Shown: positions 37,091 to 48,400 of the stretch, piece after piece
Position numbering within the stretch: position 1 is the first letter of the stretch
Layout: every line of letters begins with the position of its first letter
Assembly: GCA_015227615.1 (NCBI GenBank)
Contig: JAALGZ010000004.1
Coordinates: 1-64,000, forward strand
DNA: 64,000 nucleotides
Source of the DNA: Labyrinthula sp. Ha
Taxonomy: Eukaryota; Sar; Bigyra; Labyrinthulida; Labyrinthulaceae
Reading direction: 5' to 3'
Notes under the pieces: model-generated
Database searches by the model: none
Told to the model about the DNA's origin: nothing
What the model saw: only the letters and a program-made list of their open reading frames with translations
Program-made: the position numbers and the translations under genes

Positions 37091-39579
37091 AAGCTGGTAG
37101 TTGCATTGTAATTGTGATTGAAGGTTTAGCCAGAATAACTTCCTTATCTGATGTGACTTTGGCAGATGTCAATGTTTTTTGGGAGGGTTCTTGGAGTTGA
37201 ACATTAGTTTCAGTTAGTCCCAAAATACTTGTTGGTCACAGACTAAGAGAATCGTTTTTGGAACTCTGTAGTCAAGTATTTTATTGTGCAAACTTAAGGC
37301 CCGTATAGAATTACAGTAGCGTATTTATTGCAAACTGTAGGGACAATTCAAGTGCAAGAAAGAAATCTGTTAAGAAATAAGATGTTATATTTTTCATAGC
37401 TTACTTTAGCTTCTAATTAACGACCTAGGTTATTGTATGAAATTGAGAAAATCACGAATTCTAAACCCTTGACATGTCTTAGAAAAGATGGTTCTATTCC
37501 GTTTAATTTACCACATGGAATAATAACCGATAATGTCACACTTTATACCAGTTTTCTCAAACTATAATAAATGTATCTAGGAAGAATGATGAAATAAATT
37601 AGTAAACCTCTTGTGTGTATGAATAAGAATTATGAGAAGAAATGTCCAAACGAGAGTGGATATAAGGAAAAATTAACTTAAGCAGGAATCAAAGAATTAG
37701 ACCGTTCAATTCTTATACTTGAGAATTCATATGGTTGTCTGAGGAAGTAATATATATTAAACATAAAAAAAGAACAAGCCGTTGTAGATAGGGTATATTA
37801 TGTTGAATAAATAACTTTTGAATACTTATATCTTGCAAAGAATTTATACGGAATTGAAAAGATTTGCAATTCAAGTTCAACGATCCCTTTTGCATCAAGT
37901 AAGCATCTACCTACCACTTCTATCCGCCTAGTTTAAATTAAGGATCGCGGGAAGAATAAAAGTGTATGAAGTGGTTAATTTGAAGAAGCTTAAGGAAAGG
38001 AATTCAGTCCCAGTACTAAGTAGAAAGAGTTTTCGAAGGTATTCAATAAATGAGAATCTGCCACGGCTATGCGGGGACGCATTCCTAGATCGGTACTTAA
38101 ATTTCTTAAGAGAGAAGCCATCAATCTGAAAATAGACTCCGTGGAGTATCTGAAAGTTCTTTATCCTGATAGTCTTTATCTTAGTGGTTAGATGATCAAT
38201 TTGGTAAGGGATTTGGACATATGCGAGTTAGTAAATGAGTTTGATGCTTAGATTCTAATCGATTCGGCAGGAAGATGGTTTGAGAATAGTTGGAGTTTAT
38301 TCGGAAAACAAACTCTAGATTTAAAATCCACGAGGTTTGATATGAGTAGCTTTGGGAACACAGACGAACATTTGCCTGTTCAGAATAGAAACAGGCTAAT
38401 ACTAAGTTGCAAAGAAATTTAGTGCAATACAACTTAGAGGAGTACCATGGATTGGAGATTGATATTCTTCAGGTGAGAAGAGATACACTGAGGAATGCTG
38501 CGGGTAAGTAGTTTAACTTGAGGGTGATTAGGACTGTGAACAAGAGGCTGACATGATCAGCATTTTCGAGTTCGAAATATACGAGAATGTATCCTAAGGA
38601 CTGTGGAATAAGTAAGAAATTAAGATTGGTATTGAATTTTATGACCATAAAAGGATTAATGAAAAAGAAAAAAGATATTATATATATTCTGAAAGAGAAA
38701 GTGTAGAATGGACAGTATATCCTCAGTAAAAAGGTGAATTTAGAGATTTAGTAGTTAAGATGGATATATTAGTAACTAGGCTACAGCAGAGACATCCTGA
38801 GCCTAGATTAAGAGTAGATGAACTCAAAAAATTGGTGAGACTAAGCCATAATTTTCCAAGAAAAGATGGAAATGTAAGTGTAGAGTGGTCTTATAATAAC
38901 AATCTTATCAAATTTGCTAATAATTAGATAAATTTCTTGGTATCTATTTGAACAAGAAATTACCGAGATATGAACAATAATGTTTTTGAATACTTACAAC
39001 AAACAGATATTTCAATTAAAAGAAGTTTTGGATATTTGACCCGCGTTATTAGGTATTTAGTGTTAATTCTATTAGAGGTTCAATGAGTTACCATATTACT
39101 GTTAGTGATGAAAGGTTATTGAAAGTAAAGTTGGATTTGTTTTGTAAGAATATTTTGTTTTTTCATCTGGACATTGAGAAAGAAAAGAAATGTTACTCTT
39201 CAGATGATGAAGAATAATAATTTAATTTTTGTGGGAGGAGTATTCTGGACAAAATGGGAAAATTATGAATAGTTTTTTCTACTTTGGGAAATGTAGTTGG
39301 TAATTGTGTGGAAGAATGTTTAACTGCTGTTAAAGGAGAGTTACCGAGAAAGAGGTTAAGAAGATATGTTGGTTCTGCATGTTTGTTTGGCAGGAAAGAA
39401 GGAAACTCAGAAAAGCAATTGAATTCTATGATTTGGTTTACGAAGTATTTTCACATGATGCTGTTAAATTTAATTTGTTTGGAGGAAGCAACAATTTAAG
39501 AAATGGTAGGATTACAATTGGGAAGGAAGTGTCACTCTAGTGAGAGTACAAAATGAGATGTGACATATTTTCAAGCATG

Positions 39580-39883
39580 GATGTTGGCTTTCAGCTACCA
39601 CACGTTCTGTAATACTTTGATAATTAATGCTCTATTTCCTTACTTTGATATGAGGGAATACATCACGCCACGTCAACTAATAGTCTTTCATAGTATATAT
39701 TGTTACGCCATTCCAAAAAAAGAAACACGAACAGTTGAACAGTCAACTAAAAGAGAATAAAAAAGTCTTTTAGCTTTAACACGTCAATGGATAATGTTTT
39801 GTACTTGCTGTGAGCAACTGAAATATTACTAACACAAGTTTGGTCACGTCAACTTGATAAGCAAACCCAATTAAGTAAACGAA
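39580..39883 (+). repeat. 3' LTR of the Ty3/gypsy element
   Basis: Direct repeat of the 5' LTR, diverging after 'AAGTAAACGAA' at 39,883. About 5 percent different from the 5' LTR in the well-aligned part. Confidence 0.85.
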
Positions 39884-40220
39884 AACCTCCTATAGATGTG
39901 AAGCTTTAGAAATGATATCCACCAAGCCAGGCTAGGCACTAGTCCAGAAAAATAAAAAAAAAATGTTTAATCTTCACTTGCTTCTAATAAAAGTTGATCT
40001 CTTTTTATAAACACCAATAGTTTACTGAATTATGTAATAGATGATACATTAATAATAAACTCGGAAATTGGATATTCGATTATATAAATCAAAAGATAAT
40101 CTGCAATTGCAAAATGACCAAAATATAGAACGAACTGAAATCGTCCATTTCAAGAATTCAATAAAAAGAGAAGCAAAACACAAAACCTCCCAGCACCGTT
40201 AACCAACGCACAGAATTAAA

Positions 40221-41328
40221 ATGAGCTTTCAAGAATCACTAGATAAACTTACCAAAGGGGAATATGAAGTAATGTAAATCCGGTTTATAGTTTAACTATC
40301 TATGTTTCTCTTTTCTCTTATATTTATTATTTACAACTTTAGTTTCAAAGATGAATCTCCGAAGGAATTAGAACTTGAAGATTTTGCAGATGCAATGAAA
40401 AACAACACAAAAGTTGAAATATTAAAGTATATTAAAACCTTTTTTTCTTTACCCTAGGTTCAAAAATATTTCTCTTGACGATGATCAACTTGAAAGATTA
40501 ACAGATTTCATTCCTGAAGATGGCACTTTAAGCACATTAACGTAAATTTGTCCTCTTTATTAACAAATAGCTTTGAAGATAATGAACTTGGAGATTCAGG
40601 AGCTAAAATTATTGCAGAAGCTTTAGCTCAAAACCAATATATGGAAGAAATTGGGTAGTTTTTTATATATATATATGACATTTAGGTTATTGAAGAATGA
40701 TGTCAGAGATCGAGGTGCTGATGCGATCTCAAAGGTATTGCGCTTAAACCAAAAGCTTCGTCTTGTCATTTTAAGTGGAAATCAAATTGGTGATAAGGGA
40801 GTTAAATCTCTATGCTCAGCGTTGAGTGATAACAACTTTGTGGACACTTTAGAGTATCCTTTTTCTTTTTTTCTTACTTTTAGTCTTTCTGAAAACCCAA
40901 TTACAGATAAATCAGCTTCTTATTTTAAAGAACTGTTTGGAAGTAATAACCAGTTATCAGCGCTTTTTCTTTCTGGAACAAGACTTAGTAATGATTGCCT
41001 TGAAGAATTTGCTGAAGGTGTTGAAGAAAATCCAGCGCTTACTTTAATCGAGTATATTTTTTACTTTTTGCGTAATTAAATTAGGTTTCCAACTAAGATT
41101 GACGAACCAGAAAAGTTAATGAGAATAGAAACTATGTTAAAAAATAATAGTGATGCAAAAGTTGCTAGAATGGCAAGTACGATGCAATTACAGGCTAAGA
41201 ATAAAGAAAAGAAGAAACTAGGTTTATCTCCTTTGAAAATAAAAGGAGGAAACGCAAATATTAAAAAGAAGTCTAGCAGAAATATGCTTAAGAATGAAAA
41301 CATATTTGGAGGTTTGGAGAGAATTTAA
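40221..41328 (+). CDS. RNI-type leucine-rich-repeat protein, 294 aa, six introns at repeat boundaries
   Basis: Exons are 40,221-40,273, 40,343-40,426, 40,458-40,541, 40,571-40,654, 40,686-40,853, 40,884-41,051 and 41,085-41,328 (TAA). Introns are 69, 31, 29, 31, 30 and 33 bases, all GT-AG and all phase 2. The inner exons are 84, 84, 84, 168 and 168 bases, that is, one or two 28-residue repeats each. The repeats are of the ribonuclease-inhibitor (RNI) type, as shown by 'NELGDSGAKIIAEAL', 'NQIGDKGVKSLCSAL' and 'NPITDKSASYFKELF'. About seven repeats form a short solenoid, followed by a basic, lysine-rich tail of about 80 residues ('NKEKKKLGLSPLKIKGG'). No signal peptide. RNI repeats bind proteins; the partner is unknown. 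The region 39,884-40,220 before the ATG shows no other feature. Confidence 0.88.
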
Positions 41329-42921
41329 TATGACAATAGTTGACGAACGTAGGTTCTTTGATAAACGTAAATACTCGTTGTACAACTTTTTTTTTAAATT
41401 GCGCTGAATACTTTGAAAGGACAAGAATTTCTTTAAAATAATCCAATTTGTAGTGTTGAGAGCTAGAAGGTGATTTAATCTTAAAGGTTTATAAGTATCG
41501 GAGTACTTAAAATTAATCTCCTAGACTAAAACTGAAGTCTAGTTAATGGTGTTTCAAATGCTTAGTAAGTTTACACATGGAGATTAAAAATAATAAATAA
41601 TGTTCTTGTATAACACAGTACCACCTTCTGATCCCTAGTACCCTGGGATTTGAGTTTCAGGTATTAGAAGAAATTAAATATAAAATATGATCCACAGCCT
41701 CTAACTTAATGACAATTGAAGAGAAAACTATCTTCTTTTTTAATTCCTGAAACTGTGATTAGTCTTAATCTCATTGAGTTTTCTAACCAAGAAAGATCAG
41801 CCTACTACTCCCTACATGTATTCTTACTTGCTGCGTAAACTCGTTTTAGATGAATGTTTTAAAACGGTGATGGAGTTTAATATTCCTATTGCTATGTTCA
41901 AAAAGATGCAAACTATAAATAAGATAATGTAATTAAGGTTTTTTATTTAAAAACTGCGGATACAACTTGTACAACGCTATCATAGGCGAAAAATATACAC
42001 ATCATAGCTAGACTAAGTGCGCTTGCATTGAAGCAGGAAAATGACGACGAGGCTAGGAAAACCATTTGTTTAAAAGAGCTCTTTTTTTTGGAAAGGGAAA
42101 ATATTTTACTTTAGCTGTACTTTTTTCTGTAGCTTCTACTTTGTTTGTCTCAATCAATTGCCAAGATTATATTTTGCACGCTGATGATACCAACGGTGTC
42201 AGCGAAGAGAAGAAGCCACTACTACATTTCAAAAGTTCAACTATCCTTGGGTTCATTTGATTTATCTTGGCGCATATGCAAACTGCTTGATATCCCTTCA
42301 AGAGTTGTATGGTTTCAACCTTTTGACCTTGCTTTTTTTCAATATTGACAAAAAATAATTCAATATTACTTCAAGTAGTTATGAGCATGTATAAGCACCT
42401 TTGTACTTAAAAATTTAAATATGAACTCAAGAATCGTTCAAGTACTCCAAGAATTCTTTCTGCACGAACCAATTTAGTGTTTTCTAGTACTTTGTTGCCA
42501 TTCTTAACAATTTCCTCTGTTGGATAGACCTATATCGGATATTTCTTTTAAAAATGCCTTAGAGACTCTCAAGAAATGAAAATTAGTACTTTAAACATTG
42601 TCTTTGAACTTTAACTCATCGCCTTACTCCTACTACCTCTCACGCTAAGAAATGCACATTTACTCTTGGTAATGCAGCTTTGTTTTTCATTGTAACTTCT
42701 AACGGTAACATTGTCACTTTCCTTCGATATGTTCTCTAATTTTGTGTAAAACAAAATTACCCAAAATACATGTTTAGTATAAGCAAATGAATAGTTCCAG
42801 AAAAAGAACTCATATTACCTTTAACCTCTTCTAAATATAGAACATATAAATACGACAAGAATGTTCCGTTAACTTCCTAAGCAAGGAGTCGGTTTAAATT
42901 CGAATCAACATCTAAAGAGAA
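41329..42921. other. Intergenic stretch with one reverse-transcriptase-like trace
   Basis: No host gene supported. Apart from the trace at 42,060-42,360, listed separately, I see nothing. Confidence 0.5.
42060..42360 (+). mobile_element. Possible LINE reverse-transcriptase fragment
   Basis: A 64-codon frame includes 'DYILHADDTNGV', which looks like the catalytic 'ADD' motif of a non-LTR reverse transcriptase, preceded by a hydrophobic stretch ('AVLFSVASTLF') in the place of the usual 'LSPLLF' block. A frame change occurs downstream. Only about 0.3 kb can be seen, so this is a short dead relic if real. Confidence 0.35.
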
Positions 42922-45489
42922 ATGAAAAAATCAAAAGCTGGAACTCCAGCTGGTCAAGGCAATTCGGCTAAACATTATGTTCGAGTTATTCAATTTGCAA
43001 AAGAGATTAAACGGGGTGTAGAGTTGATTTCCGATTGTTTTCCTCAAGATGTAACACCTATGGTTCAAATAATCGCCCTTATCGAACAAGATTTTTTAAG
43101 TCTGATGCCAACAAGAAAAGAAGAGAAAAACCAGCTGACAAAATTTTATAATGATAAAGATTTCGTTAGATTGGAAACTGCCCTGTGCAATATTCATGAA
43201 CATCTTACCCGAATCGTTCCGAGTTCTAGAAAACCAACTGCAGCTGCATTAAAGGAAATGAGAACTTTTCTTTCCTTTGCGTACGAAAGAGTAGCTTTAG
43301 AATCTACATTTATAGATTTGTTTGAAGTGTTGTCTGATTTGCAACTTTTAATGAGAAGTAAAGGAAAGCAAATTGTTGGTTTGATGAAGCAGATGGGAGA
43401 AGCTATGGGTCTGAAGTTGACAAAAAAGGACATCCCAAAATTAACTGATGAAGCAAGAAAACAAATGCAGAAGATGCAAAGAACTAAAAAAATAAATTTG
43501 AGCACTGCGCTTGATAGTTTTGATAAACTTGCAAAGAAAATTTCTGAAACGGAGAAAAAAATGAATAGTGCACAAGATCAAACCCGTTACGGTTTAGATT
43601 TAAAAGATAAGGCGAATCCATTTACAAAAGCGAGAAATGGGCTTGAAGAAAAATTAAGAGAGGGTGTTGATTTTGAAACAGCGCTTGATAGTGAGAGATT
43701 GCTTCAATTTGATAACTTCATCCGAACGGAAATTGCTCATGAAGAAGCTGAAATCAACGACACTTCGCTATTTATTAAACCTGATGACGTTATTGGATCT
43801 GGAATATTTGGTGAAGTAACTGTAGGAGCACTGGATGCAAGTACTGATCCCTCTCGTAGAAACTATGTGGATGTTGTTATGAAAGCTTTAGTACTTAAAG
43901 AAGAAATAATTAAGGATGAGTATACAGAGTATATGAATGAACTTCAAGTTTGGCTAGATACAAGTCATAAAAATCTGGTCAAAGTATATGGAACAATTGT
44001 TTCTGAAGGAAGCGAGTATGTGCATTTTATTTTTGAGAGGATGAAGATTGACTTGGATACTTTATTAAAACGAGGGTACAAATTTTCAGCTGATGTTAAA
44101 GAAGAAATTGTTATTATGATTTGCCAAGGCTTACTTGAATTACATAATAATAATATCATACATAGAAATCTGAAACCTGCAAATATTTTTTTGACTTCTG
44201 ACAGACCAAATGATAGTAGAAGTTACAAAGTCAAATTATCAGATTTTGGATTAGGATTGTTTAAATACGAACAACAAACCAATGGACCTAATTCATATAC
44301 TCCCCCAGAAGTCATTGAGAACTCTGCGATGAGGTTTAATTCCTTTGGTTGGACAACTGCAGGAGATATGTACAGTGTTGGTCTAATTGGATGGGATATT
44401 TGGAATAATCACCCTGAAGAACGAGCTATGGATGATTATCAATTTTTACTTAGTGCTGCTGTTGTAGAGATGGATAAGAGACCTTCCTTTAGTGCAAAAC
44501 CTGCGGAAAGAGATGATAATATAGAACTTGTTCAAATCTTGCAGAAGTGCTGGAATAAGAATCCATATAAGCGACCTACTCCTGATGAAGTGATTGATGC
44601 TCTTGATCCAGAAGAGATGGAAAGGCGAATGGAGAAAGAGAGAAGGATGGATGAAGAAGATGTGGAAGATGATAGATACTCTGAGTATGAAGAGTATGAA
44701 GTCGAAGAAGATGAAGGGGATCAACGTAGTAGTCATCGAGATCACAATGGTGGTGAAACGGATGCAACAATTAAAGAAGTCATTACCAGAAAGATTAAAA
44801 ATTTTAAAAAGCTTAATGCTGATTTAAAACGGCTCACTGATCTGGCGCTCTCAAAGGAGGAATTAAATTTTGATTACGCGTCTAAATTCCGAGTTCCTTT
44901 TTTCAGTGGTGGCAAAAAGTTAACTGAACTTGACTTAAAAGCTTTGAGTGCTATTATTGATGTCAACTCAAAATTAAAAACGTTGAGGCTTGAGAACCGG
45001 AAGATAGAAGTTGGGGGATTAGCGTCAATAGTCCGAACTATAGCAGGACATCCGCATCTGGTTAATGTTTTCCTCTCTGGAAATACTGAGTTGTGTGGCC
45101 TTCGTCCACTTTTGTTCAAGGAATACGATAAAGTGGATGATGATGACGAGGAACCAACATTTCAGATTAGAAAGAGCAATTTAAAGCTAATCCATGCGTC
45201 TAATATAGGTATGGATGATTATGGGGCTGAAGAAATAGCTTGGTACTTATCTGAAAATCCCCCGCTGCAGCAGCTGGATATATCAGATAATGAAATTGGA
45301 TCGAAAGGTTTGAATATAATGGCTAGAAATATTGAAGGCAATAGTAATTTGCGGTCACTTATTGTTTACGGAAATAAAACAAAAGGTACTGGATACAAGA
45401 ATCTTAAAAAGGCGTTTGAGAAAAAGAAAAAAGGTCAGAAAAAAGGACGAAAGCTCAACAGGTTGTATTATGTAGAGAAAAAAAAGTAG
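42922..45489 (+). CDS. Helical N-terminus + protein pseudokinase + LRR protein, 855 aa
   Basis: Single exon, ATG 42,922 to TAG 45,489. Residues 20-280 are predicted helical with no kinase features. The kinase fold spans about 285-560: glycine loop 'IGSGIFGEV' (291-299), the ATP-site lysine K321 in 'VVMKAL', catalytic loop 'HRNLKPANIF' (414-423), 'DFG' at 441-443, 'PPE' in the APE position, and 'KRPTPDEV' at the end. The usual HRD aspartate is asparagine (N416), while the metal-binding N421 and DFG are kept, so it is predicted to bind nucleotide but transfer phosphate poorly or not at all. Residues 564-612 are strongly charged and acidic. Residues 667-835 are RNI-type leucine-rich repeats ('LQQLDISDNEIGSKGLN'), and the tail is lysine-rich. 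Best described as TKL-like. It lies next to another RNI-LRR gene, which suggests related signalling roles (inference). Confidence 0.85.
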   Translation: MKKSKAGTPAGQGNSAKHYVRVIQFAKEIKRGVELISDCFPQDVTPMVQIIALIEQDFLSLMPTRKEEKNQLTKFYNDKDFVRLETALCNIHEHLTRIVPSSRKPTAAALKEMRTFLSFAYERVALESTFIDLFEVLSDLQLLMRSKGKQIVGLMKQMGEAMGLKLTKKDIPKLTDEARKQMQKMQRTKKINLSTALDSFDKLAKKISETEKKMNSAQDQTRYGLDLKDKANPFTKARNGLEEKLREGVDFETALDSERLLQFDNFIRTEIAHEEAEINDTSLFIKPDDVIGSGIFGEVTVGALDASTDPSRRNYVDVVMKALVLKEEIIKDEYTEYMNELQVWLDTSHKNLVKVYGTIVSEGSEYVHFIFERMKIDLDTLLKRGYKFSADVKEEIVIMICQGLLELHNNNIIHRNLKPANIFLTSDRPNDSRSYKVKLSDFGLGLFKYEQQTNGPNSYTPPEVIENSAMRFNSFGWTTAGDMYSVGLIGWDIWNNHPEERAMDDYQFLLSAAVVEMDKRPSFSAKPAERDDNIELVQILQKCWNKNPYKRPTPDEVIDALDPEEMERRMEKERRMDEEDVEDDRYSEYEEYEVEEDEGDQRSSHRDHNGGETDATIKEVITRKIKNFKKLNADLKRLTDLALSKEELNFDYASKFRVPFFSGGKKLTELDLKALSAIIDVNSKLKTLRLENRKIEVGGLASIVRTIAGHPHLVNVFLSGNTELCGLRPLLFKEYDKVDDDDEEPTFQIRKSNLKLIHASNIGMDDYGAEEIAWYLSENPPLQQLDISDNEIGSKGLNIMARNIEGNSNLRSLIVYGNKTKGTGYKNLKKAFEKKKKGQKKGRKLNRLYYVEKKK

Positions 45490-48400
45490 GGTCCTCAATA
45501 TTATTTTTTTTTCAGTTTAGGTCTTTTAAATTGTTATTATTAGTTTTTGCATAACAGAAACTACATTCACCAGTTCAAACTTTTCAAGCTTAACAGCAAA
45601 GCGGCAACCAGGCGAAAGCTCTTTTTAATCAAATTTCTTCATTGATAAATTCTTTGCTTCCCATCTAATTCTGATTTTCATAATTGTCATATCTTGCACC
45701 TTGAGCGTTGGTTACATAAGCTAAGATACAAAAATAAAGGCAGATTCCAAAGGGATAGCCTATAAACATTCTAATGGTAAATCATTGCTGCTTTAAGTGT
45801 ATAAGCCTAAGATGTAAAATAAAAGTAAAATCTTAGAGCGCGTAGAGTACTGATGATACACGTTGTAGTGTTCTTTACAAATGTCTTCTTTAGTTGATAT
45901 TTTTCGTTTTATCAGTCTTCATGTATGTGGAAATTCTTCTAACTTAACGTAACCCAGGCTAAATCCCACATAATGAGGATAGAATCAGTAAAAAAAAACT
46001 GATAATATTCGTAGTCTTACTCATTTACATGATATATTTCAGTGCCTAAATTTAATTTTCAACAAGCTCTTTTGTTTTCCCATCTATTTAGAATATTGGT
46101 AAGCATGTTCTTTTCAAAGGGATATGCTTTCAGAAGCTGAGCAAACAAGTATGACCGGTAAGAAAGATGTTAGCAACGAATTAAAAAAATGAAGCTGGTC
46201 TGGAACAAAGAATCAATAGTCTCATTTTTTTGTTAAAGTTGAATGATAGAAGTTCAGCTATATAACATTATGTACACTCTACATATACGCCAGAGTCAAA
46301 ATAATTGTTCTTAGTTAGTATTCAGATGAAATCTCAACTCTCACCCTATCGTGAGGAGTAAACTACCCAGGTTGTTGAGACATCATAGCCAGCGCAAAAA
46401 ATTCTACATGTTAAGTCATGTGGCAGTTTCTCGAGAGAAAACATTACAGAATGGAAAAGAATTGATTCTTCTTCGGATTCAAATCATATAACGCACTGAC
46501 ATAGATTATGAAACCAATCTATGATCAGCTTCATTTATAGAGCACCGTTAAAAAATCAATCTTAAGAGAACATACTATAGTACGAAACTATATAGCCATT
46601 TGGTTTCAGAGTTAGTTCTTAGAGTTTTATGAATCTTTTCTAATTTTTTTTAATATTATTTTAATAATCGCACTTACTTTACTACAGCTAGGGGAATGAA
46701 AATAATCTTTAGCTGATATATAGCTCCTGTTAATGTTTGAAAACAGCCTTGAAGAACTCTAGCTTTTTAATGAGAAGATACTGTAGAATGGAATTTTATA
46801 TTCGAACCCTAGCTTAGTAGGGGGTGTTAACAATCCCATCAACGATAGCCCGAGGGCTGAAAATATTTATAATGTTATCTATGCTATTCATTACTCCACT
46901 CAAACATTTCCTTTCATTATTATAATGTATAATTCATCGCTCCTATGACTAATTCCCCTATGGCATAGTTCCAGAGCAAACTGGCATCCTTATAATTTGC
47001 CTCATCAGATAGGTGCAATATTATTGCACTCTGTGAATCTGAACAATAAAAAATCCACATCGCCATCGCTTTTTCAATTTTCAGATGAGAAAATTTGCTG
47101 TTGTATCCTTTCCAAGTGTTGTGTGGATCGGTGTCTATAATCCGGATTGTGATAAGGGCTCTTACGATAAATTTCTTTCTACTTAAAAGGGATATGTAAT
47201 TACTTATGGACGTTATACTATAAAAGCAGTTTAGCAAAACTAAGTAAATGTTGACTACATTAGACTCATTGTTAGAAAAAATATCATGAATTGGTCATAG
47301 ATAAAAATTCACAGGTAGATAGATACATCGAGAGCACCTGCTTCCACATGTGTTTCGTCCTACTGAGAATACCTTAGACATGAGAATAAATATGCTTTCG
47401 ACTGCCCAATACTATGAAGTACGTTGTTTCCTGCGTGTGCCCAGATTTACTTCTACCAAGTAATTCTTGCAAGAACTTGCTATTACTAAAAAATTATATT
47501 CTCTGGTCCCAGATAATACCTTTCTTTTGATATCAATATAGTTAAGGCCTGCTTAAGGACTTTTCCGTTCTGGCTTATACCTAAACGTATGGAAATAAAT
47601 GGCATATACATATTTGAGGTCAGTTAAATATATATATATATATACTGCTCACTCAAGGGAATCCTAAGTAATAAAGAAGCAATAAGAATCACTTTCATAT
47701 TCTTTTAGTTTCCATGGATAAAGGAATGGGTAGGAAAAAAATCTAGTTCAAACTGGTCTAGTATTATTATACTTGGGAAATTTTGGCAATTCTTAACGGG
47801 GGGGTCAATGTGTGCACCCTTTCTTGCAGCCACTGACCCTTTCTACTGTACCATTCTAGTAGCTTCTTTTCCTAATACAACCTCTTGCTTTGCCTAGCTA
47901 TGTCATAAAAAATTTCACCTTGCAATTTATCCCTTGTTTTTCTGCTTTGTTTTTCAAACTGGGCTTTTACGTTCAAAATTATCAGGTTTTCTATGTTTCT
48001 ACAACTGTGAACTAAGAAACACTTCTTTACGAATCCTCTCATGAGTGATTCAAGAGTTGTTGTCTACCATGTTTTATTCACACTTATCACACTTGTTTGC
48101 ACCTTGAGATTCCCACTTTTACTTTATTTTTTTATATAAAATTAGTAACCTCGGCACTTAAATATTGCTGGAATATGCGAAAGCCATAGAACTTATCATG
48201 GTAAAATCTTCCGAGGTCATACGATCAAAGGGCTCTATGACAATAAGAAGCAAGTTCTAGCTGGTTTCTTAATGGAAGCAACATGGACCAGGAGAGAACC
48301 GAACTAAGAAGAAATCAGGTATGAGAGCCTGGTCGTCTATGGGAAAATTTAAAACTCGTTCGGAGTTTATTTGATTTATTTTCTACTACATTGCCTATAT

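Larger units (their letters stand above)
32560..39883 (+). mobile_element. Broken Ty3/gypsy LTR retrotransposon, about 7.3 kb
   Basis: Two direct repeats of about 0.3 kb bound the element. Between them, in plus-strand order, are a gag-like start near 32,981, a protease-like ending ('LLIGNNLL') near 34,383, a reverse-transcriptase N-terminal block near 35,030-35,210 (for example 'IKEMLKAHIIR' and 'RFRLVVYFRR'), and an integrase-core block 'GIITDN' near 37,520. The order protease, reverse transcriptase, integrase is that of Ty3/gypsy elements. It is a fossil with many (tens of) breaks and cannot act on its own. The LTRs differ at about 12 of 225 aligned bases by eye, so insertion is not very recent. 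I did not find a clear target-site duplication. It ends 337 bases before the LRR gene start. Confidence 0.88.

Noticed and set aside
42922-45489. Active protein kinase
   Set aside because: The catalytic aspartate of HRD is asparagine; called a pseudokinase unless shown otherwise.
46920-47237. Frame with 'CSDSQSAI', like an RNase H domain of a retroelement
   Set aside because: Only one short motif; flanks show no reverse transcriptase or LTR.
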